The translations under genes and the position numbers were made by a program. The notes under the pieces were generated by a model, which saw only the letters and a list, made by a program, of their open reading frames with translations, was not told the origin of the DNA and did not search any database. DNA of 64,000 nucleotides from positions 165,272-229,271 of the forward strand of contig QNGE01000125.1 in the NCBI GenBank assembly GCA_008508345.1. Direction: 5' to 3'. This document shows positions 49,501 through 60,289 of the stretch, piece after piece; position 1 is the stretch's first letter, and every line of letters begins with the position of its first letter. The DNA comes from Paragonimus westermani. Lineage: Eukaryota > Platyhelminthes > Trematoda > Plagiorchiida > Troglotrematidae.

Positions 49501-52500
49501 ATAACGGAAGCGTCTTCAGTTTAACTTGAAACTAACCATCAATTCCGTCATAGCAACTCAGTGTGTTTGAGGGTTATTAAGATCCATGGGTTTCTTGTGT
49601 GACTGATTTTTGGACCATCAATCTCCCACAGAAGTGTCCATATCCACGTGAATTAAGGCATTATTGAACAGAAAAATTACAGTCCCCTGTCATTTTGAAG
49701 AAATGAAAACCGACAGAAAGTGATCAATGTATGTAACAACCGACGTCTTGTTTATACCTTGAGACAGCCTGTCTAAACTGTCGGTCAACGAACGTCCATT
49801 GTTGACGCATCAGCTGAATATGGTTAACTGAAGAGTGTCATCACATTTAGCCCATACCAGAGAAGGATTGGCTAACGAACGATCAGAAGTACTAGCACAA
49901 CCCACCAACTGCCGTGACACGTGGTGTACGGCGTTCCTATTAGACCACGCCCTACACTCAGACAATTCATGGTTGATGACGCTAACAGAACATGTACACA
50001 CGTTTTTCTGTTTTTTTTTAGAACATCACCTACGTTCCGTCAAACTTTTTTTCTGATTGTCATTATTCCGGTTTGATTTAACTCGTTCAGTTCTAACTGC
50101 TTGATCCGAGCACAAGTCGATGTCATGTATTTGGAAATATAATTGCGAAAATGACACTAGCAATGTTTGTAGAGTGAGTTCATCAGCATCAAATATTTTC
50201 GCATCAGTGAATCAACCCAAAATGGCACTACTGAGTAACAAACATGAATCACGGTCGATCATATAATTAGGTTTGTCCTACGTCTTTTTAGCAGTCCAAA
50301 CCAGGGATCTGTGGGAATTGTAGAAATTTTTATAAATTGCTCACTGCTTATAGTCTGATTTACACAAAAGTTGCGCTGAAAGGTTGAGAAAGGAAAAAAT
50401 CGATAAATGTTGACCTTGACAATATTACGAATGTTTAAGCACAAAAGAAACTGCCTTGCTCAGAAATGTGACCAGACTTCTCGGGCAAATCACAAGTATA
50501 TTTTAACATTCTGTACACGAAAAACCAGGACTGACAGAAAATAACAGAACAGACGTATCTTTACTCTATTGTAGTTAGTATGTTAGCCAAACCAACTCGA
50601 GTCTGAGGGATAATTATGCATCCGAGCTCATTGTTGATGGACTTGTTACAGTTTCTGTCGGGCTATTCTACTGTAGACAAATTCAGACAATGACCGATTG
50701 ATTCCAGCAGGTTAATGCAGCAAATTTAGCGAAATAACCGGAGATACTTGTCTGGGCTTTCGATTGGGAGTTGAAATTAATGGCTGACTCGGAAAGACGT
50801 AAATTCATTCCGGTCAGCAAGGTCGAGTATGTTTCCTAATGGTTCAGCAACAGAGCAACAGAACGGCAAAATGTATTTATTCGAACTAAAAAAGCAAAAC
50901 GGCTAAAATCGTACAACAAAACTGGATTTGAAGACTGTCCGAAAATCAGGCAGCCATAAGGCTACCTGATTGGATAAAATAACATTAGTATGGGCGTAAG
51001 ACAAACGAAGCGTTCCCTAACTAGACCAAACAAGCAGTCAGTCAATCGAAGTAGACCTATTGGGTGATCTATAGATTTGAATGAACCGTACTCCTGGGCT
51101 TCCAATTTCCACTGTAAGAGATTGCACGGAATCCGGTCTGTTTTGCTTTTGTACGGACAATAAACAACACAAACCTCATTTCTAATCGGGTAGAAAGGTT
51201 TGTTGCCGGATAATGCGTGCTTGGACTAGGTCTCGTTTGACACGCCCACACTTAATTGAGGACTACCTCGATTTACGCAGCTTAGATGGATAAGGAATTG
51301 AACGAATTGTCATAAGCCCTTTGAGATTATTCCTTATACCTTCTAAATAAGTACATTGTCTCTCGTGGTATGTGTGGAGTTTTTGTTAAATGAAGCTATC
51401 CACCAGCCTAATAAGTATCCCACACAACGAATTTGTCTTCTTGATTTCTGATAAACAGTACGGACACCAGCCGGAGGTGACTGAAATAATCTTTCTTAGG
51501 TCTTGTTTATGAATAATATCATACAGTTTTGTCGTCAAGACTACACTCTGTGAAGTCCGAATGAACCAGCCTGTAGAGATGATTACCTGCACCTCAGCTT
51601 TGTTAAACCTTTAATTCTGTCCAGAGTCCACTGCTTCTTTGCCTCACTGTGCGCCAAGAATTTACGTCATCAGTATCTGCTAGTGGTGGAGGCGGGCGAG
51701 CTAAAAGAGGCCAAGGAAGAACATGGTAAAATAAAGATTCCCAAATATGGGGTCATGTGACACGTCGATGATCGTACAGTACCAGTTACAAAAAGAACGG
51801 TTGATTATGAACTTAAAACAAGTATATCCTTCATTAATATGCCTTCCACAGTTCCGTGTCAATCTCAGTAAGGAAACCCTGCTTATCACTTTTAAATATA
51901 TTCTTATTATTCACAGTTTGTCTCTTCAAGAAGGGACTACCGATTGTGCCCTTTGCCGTGAATTCTTAATATCATTCGGTCTTTCTAAACCGAAAACAAC
52001 CATGTCACTCCTTCACGATGTGAAGTGAACATAGCAAGTGTAAAATGAGCTTTGTCACATAACAGTGAGATCAAGTCCAGACAACAAGCAAAACGACCCG
52101 AGGCCTGTAGTTCGGAGTAGACACTAACACACGTATTTGCACAGTCTGTCACGTTTTGGTCCGTCCTTACGTAGTGTTTTTATGATTGCTACGTTCATTG
52201 TACATATACTTGTCAGTATGAAGCAATATTGTCCATCGTTTGAATCTATACAACACTTCGTCCTCGCGCACCTTTCCTTCTGCTTCCACATAGTCGTTGT
52301 TATCGCACGATAATCTTGATAACGTCTTTTTAGCATAATGAGGATGCCAAATATGTCGGAATTTCTCTGCTGTTCGAGCAGATGCTTCGTCTAACATACA
52401 GCGAATCCAATGTGCTGGAATCTGTTGTGAGTAATTAACACGAATCATTGTAAGTAGTTTTGCAACGCCCTAAATTCATTGTTCTTCCGCAATATACATT

Positions 52501-53421
52501 CAGGCCCCAGGCAAATGAAGTCTACGTGATGATTCAAGGTTGGGACACTCTTTCATCTTAATGGTATCACAGTAAATTGGAGAAGCTGTAGGATTTTATC
52601 ACGACCGCTTTTCGTTTTTCTCACAATGACAATTTGCTTTGCGGTTGTGTGACCTGAATCGGTCGTGTCGACTTATCCGAGGAAGTGAGCATTTTGTACG
52701 AGGCTCCGGTTAACTTACCTATTATGGCCATTGTGGCTGTACAATTTTGACGCACGTTGTATTCAAACAAACGAGACAGTTTCGTAACGTGTACCGACCG
52801 CAGTGGATCTCTGTGTTAGTTTACTGAGTTGGACGCAGGAAACTCAGTTTTAAACAAACATACAGTTGACCTTCTCTCCTTAACTGCTATTCTAGATCTG
52901 TTAGTCACTTTACCGCATACATTAAAATTCTGTGCAATTATTTACAATAAGTTGAATTTGATGATTAATTTGGTAAAAAGTTATTTCCCGTCACTTTGAT
53001 GAGCTTGAAAATTGCTGACCTAACACTCGTTTGTCATTGTTATGAAATCCAAGTGATTTACCTCAAAGGATATTTAATCACTGAGAAGTAAAAAGATGAT
53101 TCGAAAACGGACCCACTGGCGGTATCCAATATGTTTAACACGATTGGTTCGGTTTTGCACTACGGCGCAGCGTTTGCTTTCATAAATTGGACTGGATCAA
53201 AATCCGCAACCGGAATGAACGCACATGATTGTTGAGGAACAGCGTTCAGGTTTCGACAGAGATGAAGTAGTTGACCAGAGAGAATGGCATAATTTCAGGC
53301 TGGCTTTTCCACTGAACATCCATGAAGAACATCATCCTACACTCTATACCTTTTTACGTAACTGTTTCCTTTTTAGGCACTAGTTTTCCCGTTGCATTCT
53401 GAAGCAAATCACTTAGGTGAA
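46511..53421. other. Long stretch without recognisable genes
   Basis: The longest frames are 48607-48939 minus (110 codons) and 46658-46954 plus (98 codons). Neither has a domain I recognise, and no repeats of the described families are seen. Confidence 0.35.
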
Positions 53422-54367
53422 TTAGGATTTCCACGTTAAAATCTTGGACGTGACGACAAGAATACCTGGAGGAACTACGTTTATTACTGTCTCGTGATAC
53501 ACCTGCAGTTGTCTTTTAACTCTTGCTTTCACCATGCTCCAGACATTCTCAAGAGGATTCAACAGTGATGAATAGGGTGCCAATCGTAAAATTTGTCCTC
53601 CATTGTAGAACTCCTCAGCAAATACACTTTCCAATTCGGTTTTGCACGGTGTGTTTTCGTATATCTGTACAATGTATGACATGAGTGTACTGAACTTCAT
53701 TTGATCTAGCAGAGTTCACAGCCAGCCTTTGCAATCGCTGCTGTTCTATGCTCCCCACCTCGTCGTATAGGCTACTATCGAGCCTAGTATCATAGCTCCA
53801 ATCAAACGAGGATTACGGCCTCGGCTGTTTTTCACAGAGATGCATGCTCTCGTCCTTATTAATGAACGTCCCATTGACGTGGTACAGAACAAATTGAAAT
53901 TTGCCTCATCTATCCAAAAAATAGTCTTTGCGTTTGCATAACACTCCGTCAGTCAGTATGCAAACATTCACCGTAACTCCAAATTCTCAACTGAGTTCAT
54001 GCCAACGGGTACTTGGCACAGTTATGCACCTGTCATCCAAATATCGAATAACCGTTTTGGTCGATAACTCCTTCTCAAACTCAACCTTGACGCGCAATCT
54101 CAAAAATTTCAGTGTAATCGTTGGGGTTACGGAAATCTACTCCAGCAGCATATCGACCTCTGATCCCGTCAGGATCTTTCTTCTGTGTCTTTTGCGGAGC
54201 TGAGCTTCACGAACGATGCTATTCACATGAAGCCACTCATAAGCGATGTTACACGTGACTTCGTTCAGAAGGGCTACTATGAGTTGGTCATCGTCCCTTT
54301 CGAATGCTTCGATAATACGTCAGCGTGTTTCGGGACTGATGTGAGTGCAATTCTGTCCGCCAGCCAT
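53422..54367 (-). pseudogene. Tc1/IS630-superfamily (DDE) transposase relic
   Basis: The minus strand can be read almost end to end as a Tc1/IS630-type transposase interrupted by stops and frame changes. From a plausible ATG at 54367, the N-terminal DNA-binding part gives MAGGQNCTHISPET, RRIIEAFERDDD-like helix residues, HRRKILTGSEVDMLLE and EFEKELSTKTVIRYLDD, which match the helix-turn-helix and linker of this family. In another frame, IFWIDEANFNLF (53893-53913) carries the first catalytic Asp, followed by SRGRNPRLIGAMI. The last frame (53700-53422) has QIYENTPCKTELE, where the second Asp is expected but absent, and LRLAPYSSLLNPLENVWSMV with the third acidic residue (LENVW, near 53539-53562). 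In-frame stops follow SPETR and DMLLE. I could not find terminal inverted repeats. The length (about 315 codons) suits the family. Confidence 0.85.
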
Positions 54368-57347
54368 GCATGCAAAAGAACTGATGAAAATGTTCTCGCT
54401 AACTGGTTCACTCTCACATAACAGCTCAAAGTCTACCTAGATCCTAAACCTTAATCCTATTGGAATTGATACTCACAGACACTCCTAACCACTTACAAAT
54501 CTTTACCTGTAAGAAAAAATACGGCCCGCTGCTTGATGAATTAGTAGGAACAGGGTCAGGTGATCTGTGCTCCACTTTGACTGCTAACCCCGTTCTTACA
54601 ACCAAAGCCGTTGACACTACTCGAATAACCCGTACCATTTCCTCGATCAAAGTAGCCAATACGAAGTGCTCTAATTAAGATTTGTTTTCCCTTCCGGTTA
54701 GTTGGGCAAGTCACGTTCTTCCCTTCACGTCCCAGATTCTAATGTGAAAATCCTAATGCACCAAAGCGAATTGCTTTGGCACGCAGTGGATCGAGTGCTT
54801 AAAATGGGAACGGTTATGTAAAGTGTATGGATCAATGGGCGATGAGAATGATTTCAAGAGACTTTAGATTTCATAAATGATTCAACGTAACCAGTTTTTT
54901 TATAGCGTACGTGACCTTTCAATAAACCAGTTGCTCATACTAGTGGGTTACCTAAAACCTTCTATTGATCACTTTCAGATTTCGAATAAACAACTAATCG
55001 TCATTGTGCTAAGTACATTGAGAAAATTGTGCTTTCGGTCAATACACTGCGGTGTTTTCTTTGAACCTCAGTGTAGCGGTAACCTGGTAGGGATATTCCC
55101 GTGAAAACGGGACCCGTCTATAAATCACGCAGTTGACCTTCTGACCCCCAGTTACAACAGCCCCCGCTTAGGTTTGATAACTCTGGGAGTGTCCGACGTT
55201 TCATTTGTCAGAGAATGACTTGTGGCGTTATCTTAATGTATACAACTTCATGATGTAAGGGGTCGGTAAATTGTGTCCAGATGTTTAACATCTAGCATAG
55301 GTTGAGCTTATGTGAATGCCGCGAGAAATCATCCGCGCCTAACACGTCTTACTGAGTTATGATCGTGAAATGTGCAGGTAATTCGGGGCGTACGACCGCT
55401 CACCAAATCGAGCAGATAAGACACGCCACCATTACTGAACCGGTTCAGAAAGAGGTGACAGCTCGTGAGCGATGACGAAGTCGTCCGACCGGCACAGAAC
55501 GAATTATCTGGGTGATTTTTTAAAATGTTTATTTTATGTTAATCAAGGTGGCCCCTCCTATTGAAAACTTCTGTTAACGAACGAAATTTATCGTGTTAAA
55601 AACTCAGTAACCAATGTGAAAGTGTACGGTCATAACAATATATTTTTAAGGAAAACTGTGTATCAACTGGTTGGGTTTGATTAGCTAGAGAGCATTCTGT
55701 TGGATAATCTACTGACAAACAATTGGATTCAAACGAACTTCACCGCTACTCATCCAAGAAATCTAGAGTTCGGATTGATCAACACATGTTTACGATCAAT
55801 TTTCCGACCTATTATAATGTCTGCCAAATAAGATATGAACAAATGGACACAACTTTAACCGTTGTTCTCTGTTCGGTTTGTTTGTAACTTTCAATTGTAC
55901 TTAACATGCCCTGCTTTTGTCCAGTTTATGGAAAATTCCATATTCTGTTTCTACCATGTGAGTGGTTGACTATTACAGATAACGATGTCAGTCTGAATGA
56001 GAGGTTAGAAGTTTGTCTAGATAAACTAGCCGCATTCATTACGTTCCCGTTCAAATTAACTCAGGCCCATCTATAATGGTGGCATCAAGTTTGCACTCAA
56101 AATGTTTGTCCCACAGTCCGTATGGAACACTTTACCGGTTGAGCCAAACTTGAAGCAAAAAGCGGATTCTAGAAGGGGTTAAAGAAGACTGAAGTTATGC
56201 AACTGTACGTACATTTGTAACTGCTGAGTATTTCCGGGGTGCATGGTTTGTGAGAAATAGATGCTGTGTGAGCTATAAGCCATAAAGCTATGTCAGTAAA
56301 CACCTCTCGCTAGCCCGCTTTGATAACCGCATTGAACGATCTGATTTCTGAAGAAGGGGTAAACGTGTTGAAATTTGAGTTGTATCAGATAGGTAGGTTG
56401 TGCAACTGATCTTCAATCTTAGTACTGAGATCACTGGTGCTAACAACTCAATCCTTTCAAACACCTCTGTCCTTTTAGACAACAGTTGCTCGCTAAGCAT
56501 TGTGTATGTGCGGGATCAGACTCTGAGCGGTAAGTGATTGCAGTGCAGATGACCTAGACGTATATAACTATACGACAAGCTGTTTATGACACCTCCAGGA
56601 AGAAGATCAGGCTAGTGGGGTTGAGGTTGAAACAGAGTTTTAGAGGACACGGCTGAGCGTGATAAAGTTATCGTATCATACTGGTTGAGCTAGAGACCAC
56701 TGAAAGGGAACTAAACAATCGTGTGTGTTGTGAGAGAAAACAGACCGCAGTTTTCAGTTTAAATTTCCGAAAACAACGAAAGAGAGCACCACTTTATCTG
56801 AATCGGCCATTACATATTACAAAACACGTAGATTTTATTGTGTGAAAACTAACAACACTGTAGTTCGGACAGGCATTTCCATGAGATTGTGGAGGAATGT
56901 CTGCCTGTGTTATCCTCTCGGCTAGTTGAGAACGCTCTTATTCTAAAGAACACTGAAGACTTATGTGGATATGTGCACAACAAGTCAGACTAAAAATTTG
57001 TTTCACACGCCGAGGTTTGGACCTTTAGATATCAATCCCAACACTCCTTCAGCAGCAGCAGTGACAATTAATAAAAGCCAATAAGCTAGGGCAGGCTACA
57101 CAAAAATGAGATCACGAGATTGTAAATTAGAGGTTACTAATCATGGTAACGAGGAACGCTACTCGTCTGTTGAGCTGTCGTGAGTTTCTCGAACAAACCC
57201 CGTTTTACACAAACACATGTTGTTGTGTATAGTTTACAAAAAACCATTTCAGGATCTACAATACTCCGGCAATCAACCAAGTAATGGGGACGATAACGCC
57301 GCATAGGTAAAAAAGCCAGTGTCACAGTTACTACATCCGTGCAAAGA
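54368..57347. other. No recognisable gene
   Basis: Frames are below 80 codons and unrecognised. A transposon end would be expected near 54400-54800 but no inverted repeat was seen. Confidence 0.35.
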
Positions 57348-57592
57348 CTAGGGACAAGTTAATCCAGCAGCCTTGCCAGTTTTCAACTTCGAAAGCTCAA
57401 TGCAGAATCCTCCGGCTTTGATTCCAATAGTGTTTTGGAGATTCCCAACATATGAGGCAACATTGGTGAGACAGTTTTCAGCGCTGTCCAAAAAGCCAGC
57501 AAACTTGTGAATGAGCCTTTCACTTTCGGCAACATTTTTTGTACAGTTAATATCAGCCAGTCGTTTCAGATTTTTCCATGTTCCAGCGATCC
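57348..57592 (-). CDS. Possible terminal exon of an unidentified host gene
   Basis: A minus-strand frame starts after a plausible acceptor (TTTCTGGGTGACAG, exon from 57592, phase 1) and ends at a TAG at 57348. The peptide, about 80 residues, is helical in character with spaced cysteines: NCTKNVAESERLIHKFAG, FLDSAENCLTNVASYVG, KAGGFCIELSKLKTG, ending LTCP. It has no transposon motif. No upstream exon was identified; a PLE remnant on the other strand lies just beyond. The Cys-to-Cys spacing (about 47 residues) is close to that of the putative exon at 59809-59962, which ends in the phase this one begins with. I do not recognise the family. Confidence 0.3.
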
Positions 57593-57753
57593 CTGTCACC
57601 CAGAAATATATCGACTTACACGGAGTCCGATCGGTTTCTTTCGACTTTTAGGAATTGTAATGACCCGTTAACAGTCTCGTAGTTTTTAGTTCCGCAAACA
57701 ATCCCTTTCTATTGACTCGGTTTGGGAGAACTTGACCAGTCAATACGAAAGTA

Positions 57754-58160
57754 TTGAGAGGTCTCCAGATAAAAATGTGTACAAAGGTTAAATTCGTCCG
57801 CATAGCAGAAAAATGGCCGGTTTTCAGCCGTCTGCCATATAAGAGTGAGGTTAACAATGAAACAACATTTTCAAATGCGACCAAGAGTGTCTACCCTGCA
57901 GCGAGACTTATCGTGTCGTTCGTCACCTACCCGGTACTGGTGCCATGCTTTAAGGATAGTTTGCCCAAGTTCTGTTCTTCTTTCTGTATCTACTCTTTCG
58001 CTTGTTGTCAAACAAGTTACGTTGTCCGGACCACAGTGCGAATGTAGGAGAGGATTCGTGAATACCTACCGAAATGCCTTCTCGAATGTTCCAGAAAGCA
58101 CATTTCCAATGCGATCGGCCGAACTAAATTGACATCATCTGTAACGACCCAAGTCTGATC
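57754..58160 (+). mobile_element. Penelope-like element remnant: linker and GIY-YIG domain
   Basis: The plus-strand frame reads KWPVFSRLPYKSE (family KKPVFLRLPYKGD), SVYPAARLIVSF, KFCSSFCIYSFACCQTSY, VVRTTVRM, a TAG at 58045-58047, and then in the same frame ERIREYLPKCLLECSRKH and AIGRTKLTSS. This is the linker and first half of the PLE GIY-YIG nuclease, with YVVRT replacing YIGRT. RT sequence upstream is not recognisable. It is the only PLE piece here whose coding part lies on the plus strand, and it is bordered by the possible exon at 57.4 kb and the foldback SINE at 58.5 kb. Confidence 0.8.
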
Positions 58161-58443
58161 GTTTAGTTACACGTAGCCCGAAAATCGATCCCTAAAATGA
58201 AAACAAGATTGGATTTTCACATTTTTTACTGTAACGTTAAAGGAAGTGCATTGACAGATACAATAAGAAACCCCAATTGCTCATGACGAGAGTCTCGTCC
58301 ACCGAAATCAGTGGTTTCCCTACCGGGACCAGCGAGTTCAAAGGTGAACCGACAAGCGAGCAGGCCAGGTCAAGAACGACTACTTTCGGTGTCGACGGTT
58401 AATGACAAATTGGTTCAATAAGACAAACGGGGTGGATATGGTA
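58161..58443. other. Spacer between the PLE remnant and the foldback SINE
   Basis: No open frame or motif is recognised. Confidence 0.3.
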
Positions 58444-58455
58444 TTTAGAATAATT
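58444..58455. repeat. Left target-site duplication of the 58-kb foldback SINE
   Basis: TTTAGAATAATT, repeated exactly at 59146-59157, immediately precedes the SINE terminus TACTGATGAG. Confidence 0.85.
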
Positions 58456-58565
58456 TACTGATGAGTAGTCGGGGATTTGGTTTATTTTCCAGTTGACCAT
58501 CACTCACATTTGATCGCAGCCTGTGCATTCAGATAGACTTTCCAGCCGGCCTCTTTCGAAAAGAA

Positions 58566-58610
58566 GCACTAGATTCGAGTTTCACTCTCATTAGAGCTCA
58601 TCAGAAGTGC
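58566..58610 (-). ncRNA. Hammerhead ribozyme, left arm of copy E
   Basis: The minus strand has GCACTT, CTGATGA, stem II GCTCT-AATG-AGAGT (first pair G-U), GAAA, CTCGAATC and TAGTGC. All invariant core bases are present. Stem I has one mismatch next to the core and five good pairs. Stem III is minimal. It is possibly still active, but weaker than the right-arm copy. Confidence 0.82.
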
Positions 58611-58629
58611 ATATCCTTGCCACGGCCGG

Positions 58630-58638
58630 GATTTGAAC
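58630..58638 (-). promoter_or_regulatory. Pol III B box, left arm
   Basis: GTTCAAATC on the minus strand, the canonical B-box core of tRNA-type promoters, lies between the A box and the ribozyme. Confidence 0.75.
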
Positions 58639-58672
58639 TTCGGCCATTCCAATCATGAGGCTACCATGTTGA

Positions 58673-58683
58673 CCACTGCGCCA
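58673..58683 (-). promoter_or_regulatory. Pol III A box, left arm
   Basis: TGGCGCAGTGG on the minus strand matches the tRNA A-box consensus. The distance to the B box is as in a tRNA gene. Confidence 0.75.
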
Positions 58684-58946
58684 TTGACCTCACATTAGGC
58701 ATGACCGAATTATCAAATCTGAACGCTCAACCACTCCTGCTTGTGAGCAATGATCAGGTTGCCCGATCGTCTCGAGAGGAGACACAGTAACTGTTCTGTT
58801 AACTCCAATCGATAACCCCGCGATCAGGACTTCCAAGACAGGTTGAAATCACTGATCTCATTAAAACTTCAAGGCGATATTGGTCACAAGCGAGAGTGAT
58901 TGAGCGTTCAGATTGGATAATTCGGTCGTGCCTAATGTGAGGTCAA

Positions 58947-58957
58947 TGGCGCAGTGG
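58947..58957 (+). promoter_or_regulatory. Pol III A box, right arm
   Basis: TGGCGCAGTGG, identical to the left-arm box, in sense orientation. Confidence 0.75.
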
Positions 58958-58990
58958 TCAACACGGTTGCCTCATGATTGGAATGTCCGG

Positions 58991-59001
58991 AGTCCAAATC
59001 C
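58991..59001 (+). promoter_or_regulatory. Pol III B box, right arm, one change
   Basis: AGTCCAAATCC, with GTCCAAATC in place of GTTCAAATC. One substitution may weaken the promoter. Confidence 0.65.
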
Positions 59002-59019
59002 CGACCGTGGCAAGGATAT

Positions 59020-59064
59020 GCACTACTGATGAGCTCTAATGCGAGCGAAACTCGAGTCTAGTGC
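59020..59064 (+). ncRNA. Complete type I hammerhead ribozyme in SINE copy E
   Basis: Stem I is a perfect 6-bp pairing (GCACTA 59020-59025 with TAGTGC 59059-59064). The core strand CTGATGA (59026-59032) is followed by stem II GCTC/GAGC (loop TAATGC), GAAA (59047-59050) and a minimal stem III (AC/GU around TCGA) ending in the GUC triplet, cleavage expected after C59058. Every invariant hammerhead position is present. It sits downstream of A and B boxes, the arrangement known from the Schistosoma Sm-alpha repeats. The very short stem III suggests it would cleave inefficiently as a monomer or act in dimeric transcripts; that is inference from known minimal hammerheads. Confidence 0.92.
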
Positions 59065-59145
59065 TTCTTTTCGAAAGAGGCTGGCTGGAAAGTCTATCTG
59101 AATGCGAAGGCTGCGATCAAATGTGAGCGATCGTCAACTGGAAAA

Positions 59146-59157
59146 TTTAGAATAATT
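59146..59157. repeat. Right target-site duplication of the 58-kb foldback SINE
   Basis: This is the exact second copy of TTTAGAATAATT, directly after the right-arm end GGAAAA. Confidence 0.85.
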
Positions 59158-59808
59158 GTCACGTTGGTTAGACAACTTGGTGATATAAACTATGGGGAGG
59201 AATTTTCCTAGTTCATGGACCAACAAATTTACGCTAGCCATCAAGTGCATCCGGGTGAAAGGTTCGGAGTCACCCACACGTTTCGTCAAGCCTGCTCCAG
59301 GCCTGTCAGAGTGCGTGTGTTATCAACGGCCAAGGCCATTGCCATCAAATTCCACAAGCCCTGTCAATGGGCCCAGAAACACTTCATACAAACACTCTAC
59401 CCCCTAGCCAATCATCCCACGGCCATTTAAAACCCGAGCAGCGCGTGAACCACTTGACTTCATTGACGATCACGTCTCATGACAGGCACGTATAGCAATC
59501 CAGTGCACTCACCAACACTCGCACCCTCCTCCGTTGGATTGTGCTCCGTACCATTTGCTGACTAGTTATAATTTTCACACATAACTCACACTCATCCTAT
59601 GTATTTGTAAAAGCTTGATTAGAATTAGCGTAAACAGCTGTTTACAAAATTGACTTCTCTATGAATGTTACGGAAAGCTGGAGAGGGCTAGAACAGAAAG
59701 AAGTGGAATGGTGTACACAGGAAAAAGTAAGAACGATTATCTCAGTTTCCAACTGACTTCTGATTGTTTCTTCAATGCCCGAGTTTTTTTACCCCCACTT
59801 TTCTTCAG
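59158..59808. other. No recognisable gene
   Basis: Two overlapping 71-codon plus frames start at 59192 and 59215. Neither resembles a known family. The end of the stretch (59785-59808) is a polypyrimidine tract ahead of a possible exon. Confidence 0.35.
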
Positions 59809-59962
59809 TACGTCTGCGAACAACTTAAAAAGGTAGCAACGCAAATCATAACAACATTCGGTCAGATAGAATCGGCGGGAATCAACCTTGGGGCATATTT
59901 CTTTGAAATCCTAAACAAGGCTTTGTATATTCCAGTAACGCTTGCAAATTGCATAAGAGACG
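59809..59962 (+). CDS. Possible internal exon of an unidentified host gene
   Basis: A strong acceptor (a pyrimidine-rich run ending TTTTCTTCAG at 59808) and a strong donor (GACG|GTGAGT, GT at 59963) bracket a 154-base open segment, phase 0 in and phase 1 out. The peptide begins YVCEQLKKVATQIITTFGQ and ends PVTLANCIRDG. It is helical and amphipathic, with two cysteines 45 residues apart. No transposon or named domain is recognised. The next exon was not found; PLE and LINE relics occupy the following 1.7 kb on the other strand. The similarity in Cys spacing to 57348-57592 is suggestive only. Confidence 0.35.
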
Positions 59963-60289
59963 GTGAGTGATTGTGCGAAAGGTATATCTGAGACATTTCA
60001 TACCATGTAATGGAACCATTCCGTATATCGGGAACTGAACAATTTTATTACGGAAAAAAGTGTCAGAATAAGACAACCACGAACTTGATCGATATGGATC
60101 GATTAAGTTTTGCCACCATTGGGCACAGACAGTCGAAGCAACACAAGTCAAATCTATACTAAGCTGCACACCTCCTGACAGGTGAAGTTTAAACTTTTAC
60201 ATACTCACATCGGATGCGAATGGAATACATTTAATTAGTTGTGCTTGGGGGATAATATATTAATATTACACCTCGCAAGAAAGTAACCG

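Larger units (their letters stand above)
58456..59145. mobile_element. Foldback hammerhead-SINE (copy E): inverted dimer inserted as one unit
   Basis: The antisense arm (58456 to about 58860) carries the terminal TACTGATGAGTAGTC, tail, hammerhead (58566-58610), B box (58630-58638), A box (58673-58683) and the complete 5' leader to GATCTCATT. The sense arm (58882-59145) carries part of the leader, A box (58947-58957), B box (about 58991-59001), hammerhead (59020-59064) and tail ending in GGAAAA. Bases 58485-58745 pair with 58884-59145, with about 140 bases between. An exact 12-bp direct repeat (58444-58455, 59146-59157) bounds the whole structure. The tRNA-like promoter, A-rich end and duplication length fit a SINE mobilised by a LINE; the inverted dimer is unusual. 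Each arm has its own promoter and ribozyme, with transcription directed outward from the centre. Confidence 0.92.

Noticed and set aside
53928..54421. Plus-strand frames of 91 and 78 codons
   Set aside because: They are antisense shadows of the Tc1/IS630 transposase relic.
58598..58683. A tRNA gene in the antisense SINE arm
   Set aside because: A and B boxes are present but the flanks continue into the repeat with a ribozyme, and no acceptor stem pairs. It is a tRNA-derived promoter.
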